Part shown: positions 1 to 5,512 of the stretch, piece by piece
Layout of the letters: each line of letters starts with the position of its first letter
Numbering within the stretch: position 1 is the stretch's first letter
Assembly: GCA_041595355.1 (NCBI GenBank)
Contig: JBFHKO010000171.1
Span: 1-5,512 of the forward strand
From: JBFHKO01 sp041595355
Lineage (GTDB): Bacteria > Pseudomonadota > Gammaproteobacteria > Enterobacterales > Aeromonadaceae
Length of the DNA: 5,512 bases
Direction: 5' to 3'
The notes under the pieces: generated by a model
Told to the model about the DNA's origin: nothing
The model's input: only the letters and a program-made list of their open reading frames with translations
The model's database searches: none
Made by a program: the position numbers and the translations under genes

Positions 1-180
1 ACCGAAGGGCAGCTGCCGCAGGCAGGCCGGAGCCCGGAGCGGGTGGTGGTCGATGCGCGCCACAAGCTCATCACCAGCCAGGGGCCGGGCACCAGCATCG
101 ACTTCGCGCTGGCCATTCTCGGCGAGCTGTGCGGCGCCGAGACGGCGCTACGAGTCGGCAGGGCCATGCTGGTACGCTGA
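1..180 (+). CDS. yajL: YajL-type DJ-1/PfpI family protein, C-terminal 59 residues (5' end outside window)
   Basis: The plus strand is open from the left edge in frame 1 to a TGA at 178-180. The visible 59 residues contain the C-terminal DJ-1/PfpI signature: a VVVDARHKLITS stretch, then QGPGTSIDFALAILGEL and a short hydrophobic tail ending in MLVR. The ITSQGPGT-IDF motif is characteristic of E. coli YajL (formerly called ThiJ), a protein of about 196 residues, so roughly 70% of the gene lies to the left. The nucleophile-elbow cysteine is outside the window and cannot be checked. Family members are cytosolic and are linked to oxidative and carbonyl stress protection; protein deglycase and chaperone activities have been proposed and are debated. 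As in E. coli, the gene converges on thiI. Another DJ-1 family paralogue cannot be fully excluded from the C-terminus alone. Confidence 0.85.
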   Translation, partial: TEGQLPQAGRSPERVVVDARHKLITSQGPGTSIDFALAILGELCGAETALRVGRAMLVR

Positions 181-206
181 TCTGTCACCGGCACAGGCTA
201 AACGGC

Positions 207-234
207 AAAACGCCGCGCTTTAAGCCGCGGCGTT
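207..234 (-). terminator. Intrinsic terminator of thiI, in the thiI/yajL convergent gap
   Basis: A perfect 9-bp inverted repeat, AACGCCGCG at 209-217 and CGCGGCGTT at 226-234, encloses an 8-nt loop. Read on the minus strand the stem is followed by a short T run: TTTT at 210-207, of which two bases belong to the stem. It starts about 22 nt after the thiI stop codon, the expected place for its terminator. On the plus strand only two T follow the stem, so it would be a weaker terminator for yajL, though it may work in both directions. Confidence 0.75.
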
Positions 235-256
235 GGCCTGTCCGGCAAGCGGACAC

Positions 257-1723
257 TCAGCCCTGGCCGTGCTGGCGGTAGACCTTGACGTTGTCAAAGC
301 CCTGCTCCTTCAGGTAGAGCGCCTGCAGCTTGCTCATCACGCCCCGCTCGCAGTAGAGCAGGTAGGTCCGCCCCGGGTCGAGATCGCCAAAGGCGGTGGC
401 CAGCTTGTAGAACGGCAGATGCACCACCTCGTGACCCTCGACGCTGAAGGGACGCTCGTCATGCTCGTCCGGGGAGCGGATATCCAGCACCACCTCGTCC
501 TGACCCATGGCCTGTACCGTCTCCACCTCCTGCACCTGCGCCTCGGTCTCCTCGGCGATGGCGCGAATGTCCATCAACCGTGAGTCGGCCAGCATCTGCT
601 CCAGCACCGCGAAGTCGAACTTGGACTCCTCTTCCAGCACCCGCGCCAGGGGCGCCTTGATATTGGGCTTGTTGGAGATGACGCCGCAATATTCCGGCAT
701 GGTCTCGGCAAATTCGGCGGTGCCGATGCGGCGCGCCAGATCGATGATCTCCTGCTTGTCGCTGGTGATGAGCGGCCGCAGTATCAGTGTCTCGGTGACC
801 CGGTCGATGACCGACAGGTTGGTCAGTGTCTGGCTGGAGACCTGCCCCAGGCTCTCGCCGGTCACCAGCGCCTCGACGCCCATGCGCTCGGCGACCCGGG
901 CCGCGGCGCGCATCATCATGCGCTTGAGGATCACGCCCATGAGGCCGTTTTCCACCTTCTCCAGGATCTCGCCCACCACCGGCTCGAAGGGGACCGAGAT
1001 GAACTTGACCCTGTGCGAGGCGCCGAATTTTTCCCACAGGTAGTAGGCGACCTGCTTGACGCCGATCTCGTGGGCCGCCCCCCCCAGATTGAAGAAGCAG
1101 TAATGGACCCGGCTGCCGCGCTTGATGAAGTGGTAGGAGGCCACGCCGGAGTCGAAACCGCCGGACATCAGGCTCAGCACATCTTCCTGGGTGGAGAGCG
1201 GGTAGCCGCCGAGGCCCGGATAGATGCCGCGCACCAGGTAGAGCTTGTCATCCTCGATCTCGAGGTTGATCTGCACATCCGGCCGCCTCAGGCGCACGCC
1301 GCCGGTGACATGATTCTGATTCAGCCCGCCGCCCACATAGCGCTCCACCTCGATGGAGGTAAAGGGATGCTGGCCACGGCGCCGCACCCGCACGCAGAAG
1401 CTTTTACCGGCCAGCTGGTCGCCATAGAGGGCGGCGGTCTGGCGATAGAGATCGTCCAGATCGGTGAAGCGGCTCTCCTGCACCTCGAGGTAATTCTGGA
1501 TGCCGGGGATGCACCCCAGCCGCTCGATGAGCATGGCGCGGTTTTCCGGGCTCGCATCGCTGCTGGAGACCACCATCTTGTCCCAGTCCAGACGTACCTT
1601 GACGCTGGGATCCTGGCGGCGCAGCACGTTGCGGATGTTGCCCTGCAACACCTTGCACATGCGCTGGCGCACCGACTTGCTCTTGATGGTGATCTCGGGA
1701 AACAGCTTGATGATGAATTTCAT
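257..1723 (-). CDS. thiI: tRNA 4-thiouridine synthase / thiamin thiazole sulfur carrier ThiI
   Basis: The 488-residue product is close to the 482 residues of E. coli ThiI. ThiI adenylates U8 of tRNA and transfers sulfur from an IscS-type persulfide to give 4-thiouridine; in enterobacteria it also supplies sulfur for the thiazole ring of thiamin. Visible parts in order are an N-terminal ferredoxin-like segment starting MKFIIKLFPEITIKS, a THUMP domain at about residues 60-165, the PP-loop pyrophosphatase motif SGGFDS at 187-192, the conserved Cys346 in MPEYCGVIS, and a C-terminal rhodanese-like domain from about 405 with the persulfide cysteine Cys458 in YCERGVMS. These match E. coli Cys344 and Cys456, so the protein looks fully active. 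The ATG at 1723 was chosen because the family begins MKFIIKL there and a TATAAT box lies about 37 nt upstream. The ribosome binding site is weak. The gene diverges from xseB. Confidence 0.97.
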   Translation of the reverse strand: MKFIIKLFPEITIKSKSVRQRMCKVLQGNIRNVLRRQDPSVKVRLDWDKMVVSSSDASPENRAMLIERLGCIPGIQNYLEVQESRFTDLDDLYRQTAALYGDQLAGKSFCVRVRRRGQHPFTSIEVERYVGGGLNQNHVTGGVRLRRPDVQINLEIEDDKLYLVRGIYPGLGGYPLSTQEDVLSLMSGGFDSGVASYHFIKRGSRVHYCFFNLGGAAHEIGVKQVAYYLWEKFGASHRVKFISVPFEPVVGEILEKVENGLMGVILKRMMMRAAARVAERMGVEALVTGESLGQVSSQTLTNLSVIDRVTETLILRPLITSDKQEIIDLARRIGTAEFAETMPEYCGVISNKPNIKAPLARVLEEESKFDFAVLEQMLADSRLMDIRAIAEETEAQVQEVETVQAMGQDEVVLDIRSPDEHDERPFSVEGHEVVHLPFYKLATAFGDLDPGRTYLLYCERGVMSKLQALYLKEQGFDNVKVYRQHGQG

Positions 1724-1759
1724 GAAAATAGTGCCTGTGAGCCTGCGTGACGGGCGCGA

Positions 1760-1788
1760 ATTATAACCAAGCTGGCGGCCAAGCTTAA
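1760..1788 (-). promoter_or_regulatory. Predicted sigma70-type promoter of thiI
   Basis: On the minus strand there is a perfect TATAAT at 1765-1760. A poor -35 candidate, TTAAGC at 1788-1783, matches TTGACA at three of six positions with a 17-bp spacer. Transcription would start near 1753, giving a leader of about 30 nt before the thiI ATG. No TGn extended -10 is present. The spacer holds two copies of AGCTTGG, 12 bp apart. The call rests on sequence match and position only. Confidence 0.6.
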
Positions 1789-1804
1789 GTCTGGATACCC
1801 GTTG

Positions 1805-1843
1805 GAGGGCAAAAAACCCGGTGCCCGCCCGGGACCGGCCCTC
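1805..1843 (-). terminator. Minus-strand intrinsic terminator-like hairpin between thiI and xseB
   Basis: CCGGT at 1818-1822 pairs with ACCGG at 1834-1838. After a one-base bulge, CCC (1824-1826) pairs with GGG (1831-1833) around a 4-nt loop. On the minus strand this GC-rich hairpin runs straight into TTTTTT (1816-1811), the layout of an intrinsic terminator. An outer 6-bp repeat, GAGGGC (1805-1810) and GCCCTC (1838-1843), flanks the element. It lies upstream of the predicted thiI promoter, so it does not end any gene I can recognise. It may block antisense transcription from xseB, or end a small RNA. Confidence 0.5.
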
Positions 1844-1884
1844 GAAAACGGCAGCCAGCCGCCGGCCGCGAGCCCCGGCCGTGA

Positions 1885-1915
1885 CGGCTTTTGCGGCCTC
1901 ACACGGCAAAAGCCG
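1885..1915. repeat. 10-bp perfect inverted repeat upstream of xseB
   Basis: CGGCTTTTGC at 1885-1894 and GCAAAAGCCG at 1906-1915 are perfect reverse complements separated by 11 nt. Neither strand has a T run after it, so a simple terminator is unlikely. It ends about 33 bp upstream of the xseB -10 element, next to where a -35 box would be, which would suit an operator or an RNA hairpin on a longer transcript. The function is unknown. Confidence 0.55.
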
Positions 1916-1944
1916 CAGCCTCGCTCCCCCATAACAGCAGAGAA

Positions 1945-1953
1945 TGCTAAGAT
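1945..1953 (+). promoter_or_regulatory. Predicted extended -10 promoter of the xseB-ispA-dxs operon
   Basis: TGCTAAGAT fits an extended -10 (TGn followed by TAAGAT, four of six matches to TATAAT). The hexamer 17 bp upstream (TCCCCC) does not resemble a -35 box, which is tolerated by extended -10 promoters. Transcription would begin near 1960, leaving a leader of about 27 nt before the xseB ATG. It is the best plus-strand promoter candidate I see before the operon. Confidence 0.45.
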
Positions 1954-1986
1954 GGCCGCGTTTTTCCCACCCGCAGCGAGGATCCA

Positions 1987-2235
1987 ATGGCCAGCAAGAA
2001 AATCGAGAGCCTGAGCTTTGACGGCACCATGGAGCAGCTGGAGAGTATAGTCCAGCAACTGGAGCAGGGCGCCCTGCCCCTGGAGCAAGCCCTCGACCAG
2101 TTCGAGCGCGGCATCCAGCTGGTGCGCGCCGGCCAGCAGAAGCTGGAGCAGGCCGAGCAGAAGGTGCAGATCCTGCTTGCCCGGGAGGGCGGGGAAAAAC
2201 TTGAGCCCTTCGAGCCAGAACAAGGAGACGCCTAA
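1987..2235 (+). CDS. xseB: Exodeoxyribonuclease VII small subunit XseB
   Basis: This gives an 82-residue protein, against 80 in E. coli. XseB is the non-catalytic small subunit that binds in several copies to the XseA large subunit. The complex is a cytosolic, metal-independent exonuclease that degrades single-stranded DNA from both ends to short oligonucleotides. The family pattern is plain: FDGTMEQLESIVQQLEQG at residues 11-28, PLEQALDQFERGIQL at 31-45 and KLEQAEQKVQILL at 52-64, two helices forming an antiparallel coiled coil, with an acidic tail. The ATG is preceded by GAGGA at 1978-1982, four bases before the start. It is the first gene of the operon. The TAA stop directly abuts the ispA start codon, which suggests translational coupling. 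The large subunit gene xseA is not in this window. Confidence 0.95.
   Translation: MASKKIESLSFDGTMEQLESIVQQLEQGALPLEQALDQFERGIQLVRAGQQKLEQAEQKVQILLAREGGEKLEPFEPEQGDA
2222..2228 (+). promoter_or_regulatory. Ribosome binding site that fixes the TTG start of ispA
   Basis: AAGGAGA inside the last codons of xseB is a near-consensus Shine-Dalgarno sequence. AGGAG ends 8 nt before TTG at 2236. No in-frame ATG is nearby; the first is at 2341, which would delete 35 conserved residues. The strong site makes TTG the likely initiator. Confidence 0.75.
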
Positions 2236-3126
2236 TTGGCCCTGGATGCCTTTCAGCAAGCCTATCGCCAGCGCATCGACGCACGCCTGCTGGCGCAGAT
2301 CGATCACTTGCCGGACACCTCACCGCGCCTGAAGGCCGCCATGCGCCATGGCCTGCTGCTGGGCGGCAAGCGGGTGCGCCCTTTCCTGGTCTACGCCGTG
2401 GGCACCATGCTGGGTGCCGACGAAGCGGTACTGGACGGTCCGGCGGTGGCCATCGAATGCCTGCATGCCTATTCGCTGATCCACGACGATCTGCCGGCCA
2501 TGGACGATGACGATCTGCGCCGCGGCCACCCGACGGTGCACAAGGCCTTCGACGAGGCCACCGCCATCCTGGCCGGCGATGCCCTGCAGACCCTGGCCTT
2601 CAGCGTGCTGGCGGACCACCCCATGCCGGCTGCCCTGCGCGCCCACCAGCTGCAGATGCTGAGCAGCCTGGCCCGCGCTTCCGGCTATGCCGGCATGTGC
2701 GGCGGCCAGGCACTGGATCTGGACGCCGAAGGCAAGACCATCGACCTGGCGGCGCTGGAGCAGATCCACCGCCACAAGACCGGTGCGCTCATCGAGTGCG
2801 CCGTCACCCTGGGCGCCCTGTGCCACTCGGCCACCGACGAGCCGCTGCTGGCGGCGTTGCAGGAGTACGCGGCCGCCATCGGCCTGGCCTTCCAGGTCCA
2901 GGATGACATTCTGGATGTCGTCGGCGATACCGCCACCCTGGGCAAGCCCCAGGGCTCGGATCAGGCCCTTTGCAAGAGCACCTACCCGGCACTGCTGGGC
3001 CTGGACGCGGCCCGCGCCCTGACCCGGGAGCTGCACCAGAAGGCGCTGGCGGCGTTGAGCCCCCTGCCCTACAACACCCACCTCCTGCGCGCCTTTGCCG
3101 ATTACATCGTCGAGCGGGCCTACTGA
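2236..3126 (+). CDS. ispA: Farnesyl diphosphate synthase IspA ((2E,6E)-FPP synthase)
   Basis: The 296-residue product compares with 299 in E. coli IspA. It condenses DMAPP and then GPP with IPP to make farnesyl diphosphate, the cytosolic precursor of quinone side chains and undecaprenyl phosphate. LLGGKRVRPFL at residues 41-51 binds the IPP diphosphate. The first aspartate-rich motif is DDLPAMD (84-90), with the two-residue insertion typical of bacterial FPP synthases, and Tyr79 and Ser80 precede it. GMCGGQALDLDAEG lies at 153-166 and HRHKTGALI at 178-186. The second aspartate-rich motif is DDILD (223-227), followed by GDTATLGKPQGSDQ. All Mg-binding aspartates are present. Chain length is inferred to be C15 from the E. 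coli-like motif. The TTG start directly follows the xseB TAA and has a strong Shine-Dalgarno. It sits between xseB and dxs, so the first enzyme of the MEP pathway and a downstream prenyl transferase share an operon. Confidence 0.97.
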   Translation: MALDAFQQAYRQRIDARLLAQIDHLPDTSPRLKAAMRHGLLLGGKRVRPFLVYAVGTMLGADEAVLDGPAVAIECLHAYSLIHDDLPAMDDDDLRRGHPTVHKAFDEATAILAGDALQTLAFSVLADHPMPAALRAHQLQMLSSLARASGYAGMCGGQALDLDAEGKTIDLAALEQIHRHKTGALIECAVTLGALCHSATDEPLLAALQEYAAAIGLAFQVQDDILDVVGDTATLGKPQGSDQALCKSTYPALLGLDAARALTRELHQKALAALSPLPYNTHLLRAFADYIVERAY

Positions 3127-3144
3127 TGTCTGAAAGAAGCACTC

Positions 3145-5010
3145 ATGAGTCTTGATATCACCCATTACCCCACCCTGGCCCTGGCCAACACCCCGGACCA
3201 GCTGCGCAACCTGCCCGAAGAGCGGCTGGATGGCCTGTGCGACGAGCTGCGCCAGTATCTGCTGCACTCGGTGAGCCAGAGCAGCGGTCACCTGGCCTCC
3301 GGGCTGGGGGTCGTGGAGCTGACCGTGGCCCTGCACTATGTCTACCAGACCCCCTTCGACCGGCTGGTGTGGGACGTGGGCCACCAGGCCTATCCCCACA
3401 AGATACTGACCGGACGCCGGGAGCAGATGAGCAGCATCCGTCAGTTCAAGGGACTGCATCCCTTCCCCTGGCGCGAGGAGAGCGAGTACGACACCCTGTC
3501 GGTGGGCCACTCCAGCACCTCCATCGGCGCGGCCCTCGGCATGGCCATTGCCGCCCGGCGCGAGCAGGCCGGGCGCAAGGTGGTGGCCGTGATCGGCGAT
3601 GGCGCCCTCACCGCCGGCATGGCCTTCGAGGCCCTGAACCACGCTGGCGATCTGCATGAAGACATGCTGGTGGTGCTGAACGACAACGAGATGTCCATCT
3701 CCGAGAACGTCGGCGCCCTCAACAACCACCTGGCGCGCTGGCTCTCCGGCCAGCTCTACACTACCCTGCGCGAAGGAGGCAAGAAGGTCCTCTCCGGGCT
3801 GCCTCCGGTCAAGGAGCTGGCGCGGCGCGCCGAGGAGCACCTCAAGGGCATGGTGATCCCCGGCACCCTGTTCGAGGAGTTCGGCTTCAACTACATAGGC
3901 CCGGTGGACGGCCACGACATCGGGACACTGGTCAGCACCCTGCGCAACATGCGCCAGCTCAAGGGTCCCCAGTTGCTGCATGTGATGACCAAGAAGGGCA
4001 AGGGCTACGAGCCGGCGGAAAAGGACCCCATCGGATATCACGGCGTCCCCAAGTTCGATCCGAACGACGACTGCCTGCCCAAGAGCAGTGCCGGCAAGCC
4101 CAGCTTTTCGAGCGTGTTTGGCCAGTGGCTGTGCGACATGGCGGCCCGGGATGAGCGCCTCATCGGCATCACGCCGGCCATGCGCGAGGGCTCCGGCATG
4201 GTGGCCTTCTCCCAGCGCTTCCCGGATCGCTACTTCGATGTGGCCATCGCCGAGCAGCATGCGGTGACCCTGGCGGCCGGCATGGCCACCCAGGGATTGA
4301 AGCCGGTGGTGGCCATCTACTCCACCTTCATGCAGCGCGCCTACGATCAGATCATCCACGACGTGGCACTGCAAAAGCTGCCGGTGCTGTTTGCCATCGA
4401 CCGGGCCGGCATAGTGGGCCCGGATGGCCCGACCCATCAGGGTGCCTTCGACATCAGCTGCCTGCGCACCGTGCCCAACCTGGTCATCATGACCCCCTCG
4501 GACGAGAACGAGTGCCGGCAGATGCTCTATACCGGCTATCAGCTGGATGGCCCGGCGGTGGTGCGCTATCCGCGTGGCACCGGCACCGGCACCGCCATCG
4601 ACACCGCCATGCAGAGCCTGCCCATCGGTCAGGGCCGGGTGGTGCGTGAAGGGACCCGGCTGGCCATTCTCTGCTTCGGGACCCTGCTGCACCAGGCCTG
4701 GCCGGTGGCCGAGCAGCTGGACGCCACCCTGGTGGACATGCGCTTCGTCAAGCCGCTGGATGAAGCCCTGCTGCGCAGCCTGGCCGCCGGCCACGAGGGG
4801 CTGATCACCCTGGAGGAGAATGCCCTCCAGGGCGGCGCCGGCTCGGCGGTCAACGAATACCTGATGAGTCAGCGCCTGTGCCGGCCGGTGCTGAACCTGG
4901 GGCTGCCGGATCGCTTCATCGAGCAGGGCAGCCCGGAGCAGATCTACCGCCTGCTGGGATTGGACAGCGCCGGCATAACCGCGCGCATCCGCGATTACTT
5001 CGCCAGCTGA
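3145..5010 (+). CDS. dxs: 1-deoxy-D-xylulose-5-phosphate synthase Dxs
   Basis: The 621-residue product compares with 620 in E. coli Dxs. It condenses pyruvate and glyceraldehyde 3-phosphate, with loss of CO2, into DXP, the first step of the MEP pathway and the branch point to thiamin thiazole and pyridoxal phosphate. It is a cytosolic, thiamin diphosphate- and Mg-dependent homodimer of the transketolase family. Visible residues include His49 (SSGH), His80 (DVGHQAYPHK), the ThDP motif from GDG at 151-153 to NDNEMS at 179-184, His299, the catalytic Glu370 in DVAIAEQHAV, Arg398, Asp427 and His431 in GPDGPTHQG, and YPRG at 475-478. The N-terminal ThDP domain, central pyrimidine-binding domain (about 320-480) and C-terminal transketolase domain (about 495-615) are complete. 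The ATG at 3145 matches the family start (MSLDI versus MSFDI). Its ribosome binding site is weak (GAAAGAAG at 3132-3139). The gap from ispA is 18 nt, so the gene is cotranscribed and probably coupled. Confidence 0.98.
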   Translation: MSLDITHYPTLALANTPDQLRNLPEERLDGLCDELRQYLLHSVSQSSGHLASGLGVVELTVALHYVYQTPFDRLVWDVGHQAYPHKILTGRREQMSSIRQFKGLHPFPWREESEYDTLSVGHSSTSIGAALGMAIAARREQAGRKVVAVIGDGALTAGMAFEALNHAGDLHEDMLVVLNDNEMSISENVGALNNHLARWLSGQLYTTLREGGKKVLSGLPPVKELARRAEEHLKGMVIPGTLFEEFGFNYIGPVDGHDIGTLVSTLRNMRQLKGPQLLHVMTKKGKGYEPAEKDPIGYHGVPKFDPNDDCLPKSSAGKPSFSSVFGQWLCDMAARDERLIGITPAMREGSGMVAFSQRFPDRYFDVAIAEQHAVTLAAGMATQGLKPVVAIYSTFMQRAYDQIIHDVALQKLPVLFAIDRAGIVGPDGPTHQGAFDISCLRTVPNLVIMTPSDENECRQMLYTGYQLDGPAVVRYPRGTGTGTAIDTAMQSLPIGQGRVVREGTRLAILCFGTLLHQAWPVAEQLDATLVDMRFVKPLDEALLRSLAAGHEGLITLEENALQGGAGSAVNEYLMSQRLCRPVLNLGLPDRFIEQGSPEQIYRLLGLDSAGITARIRDYFAS

Positions 5011-5034
5011 ATCCCCGCCCCTGCGCAGTAACAC

Positions 5035-5067
5035 AAAGGGCGCACCGGTGATGCCGGTGCGCCCTTT
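5035..5067 (+). terminator. Bidirectional intrinsic terminator between dxs and pgpA
   Basis: A perfect 14-bp stem, AAAGGGCGCACCGG (5035-5048) with CCGGTGCGCCCTTT (5054-5067), encloses the loop TGATG. It begins 24 nt after the dxs stop and lies 43 nt beyond the pgpA stop on the other strand. The A run at the base of one arm and the T run at the base of the other give a short T tract in both directions, so it can end both converging transcripts. The tract is short, but the stem is very stable. Confidence 0.85.
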
Positions 5068-5110
5068 CACATGAGCGAATCCCCTGCTCGTTGCCTACCC
5101 CGAGGCCACC

Positions 5111-5512
5111 TCAGCCCCAGAGCAGCGCCAGTCCCTGCATGCAGAGCCAGGCAAAGAGCCCGGCCAGCAGGTCATCCAGCATGATGCCAAGGCCCCCCTT
5201 CACCCGCCGATCCAGCCAGCCAATGGGCCAGGGCTTGAGGATGTCGAACAGCCGGAACAACCCAAAGCCCGCCACTATCCAGCCCCAGCCCTGGGGCGCG
5301 GCAATCATGGTGATGCCAAAGCCCATGAACTCGTCCCAGACGATGGCGCCGTGATCCTCGACGCCGATGGCCCGGGTCGCCGCCTCGCAGATGACGATGC
5401 CGGCGAGACAGCCCAGCAGCAGCAGCAGCAGATAGGCCCACAGCGGCCAGTCGCTCACCAGCAGGTAAAAAGGCACGGCCGCCAGGGTGCCCAGGGTGCC
5501 CGGCGCCCGGGG
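5111..5512 (-). CDS. pgpA: Phosphatidylglycerophosphatase A, C-terminal 133 residues (5' end outside window)
   Basis: PgpA is an inner-membrane enzyme that removes phosphate from phosphatidylglycerol phosphate to give phosphatidylglycerol. The frame stays open to the right edge. Counting from the first visible residue, motifs are APGTLGTLAAVP (3-14), equivalent to VPGTMGSLAAIP of E. coli PgpA; a hydrophobic segment at about 22-42; the acidic signature VEDHGAIVWDEFMG (51-64); a second hydrophobic stretch (about 66-90); LKPWPIGWLDRRVKGG (92-107); and GIMLDDLLAGLFA (109-121) leading into a last hydrophobic tail. E. coli PgpA has about 172 residues, so some 35 to 40 are missing. A GTG at 5476 is not taken as the start because family-conserved residues precede it. 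The gene converges on dxs. In E. coli it follows nusB and thiL, which may lie to the right. Confidence 0.95.
   Translation of the reverse strand, partial: PRAPGTLGTLAAVPFYLLVSDWPLWAYLLLLLLGCLAGIVICEAATRAIGVEDHGAIVWDEFMGFGITMIAAPQGWGWIVAGFGLFRLFDILKPWPIGWLDRRVKGGLGIMLDDLLAGLFAWLCMQGLALLWG

Noticed and set aside
1013..1750. A 245-codon plus-strand frame opposite thiI.
   Set aside because: It is antisense to conserved ThiI domains, low in complexity, and shows no family resemblance. It looks like a shadow of biased codon use.
1724..1986. A thiamin diphosphate (TPP) riboswitch before thiI.
   Set aside because: The conserved CUGAGA and related core elements are not present on either strand, and the predicted thiI leader is only about 30 nt.
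1802..2014. A 70-codon plus-strand frame across the intergenic region into xseB.
   Set aside because: It overlaps the promoter elements and the xseB start in another frame, and its product is Pro/Ala/Arg-rich with no recognisable features.
1724..2323. A 200-codon in-frame N-terminal extension of ThiI.
   Set aside because: The frame happens to stay open, but it crosses the thiI promoter, the terminator-like hairpin and the antisense of xseB. The family start is MKFIIKLFPE at 1723.
4576..4596. GGCACC repeated three times in tandem within dxs.
   Set aside because: It encodes a short Gly-Thr run in a variable linker just after YPRG. It is a minor local duplication with no sign of function.
2320..5070. 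A 916-codon open frame on the minus strand opposite ispA and dxs.
   Set aside because: It runs antisense through two certain, conserved genes and through their terminator. Its product is rich in Gly, Ala, Gln, His and Leu with no recognisable domain, as expected from the complement of GC-biased codons. No promoter or ribosome binding site was seen for it.
5091..5354. An 87-codon plus-strand frame opposite pgpA.
   Set aside because: It is antisense to the conserved catalytic motifs of PgpA, and its Pro/Ser/Met/Gln-rich product has no family resemblance.

Overview
The window is an ordinary, GC-rich stretch of gammaproteobacterial chromosome carrying the conserved yajL / thiI / xseB-ispA-dxs / pgpA neighbourhood. 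All six genes are recognisable housekeeping genes with close similarity to their E. coli counterparts: ThiI has the C-terminal rhodanese extension, and IspA and Dxs are within a few residues of the E. coli lengths. High GC with this gene content suggests a lineage such as the Aeromonadales (Oceanimonas/Zobellella/Aeromonas type). That taxon is an inference from recalled protein similarity, not a search result. The order matches E. coli except that no yajO-like gene lies between dxs and pgpA.

Layout. The left edge holds the C-terminal 59 codons of a yajL-type DJ-1/PfpI gene (+). It converges on thiI (-, 1723 to 257), and a hairpin terminator at 209-234 lies in the short gap. A 263-bp divergent intergenic region (1724-1986) separates thiI from the plus-strand operon. 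It contains a consensus -10 for thiI, an extended -10 for xseB and two strong inverted repeats, one of which reads as an intrinsic terminator on the minus strand although no recognisable gene feeds into it. The operon xseB (1987-2235), ispA (TTG start, 2236-3126) and dxs (3145-5010) is tightly packed. A 14-bp perfect hairpin (5035-5067) ends dxs and also serves the converging pgpA (-, 5111 to beyond the right edge).

Function. Dxs starts the MEP isoprenoid pathway by making DXP from pyruvate and glyceraldehyde 3-phosphate, and IspA condenses the resulting IPP/DMAPP to farnesyl diphosphate. DXP is also the carbon precursor of the thiamin thiazole ring and of pyridoxal phosphate. The divergent ThiI carries sulfur for thiazole synthesis and for tRNA 4-thiouridine, and Dxs itself needs thiamin diphosphate. 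XseB is the small subunit of exonuclease VII. PgpA makes phosphatidylglycerol from its phosphate.

No previously undescribed system was found. The items worth a second look are regulatory: the orphan minus-strand terminator and second inverted repeat between thiI and xseB, a 7-bp direct repeat inside the thiI promoter, and the start arrangements of ispA and dxs. Long open frames opposite thiI and opposite ispA/dxs are judged to be shadows of GC-rich coding sequence.
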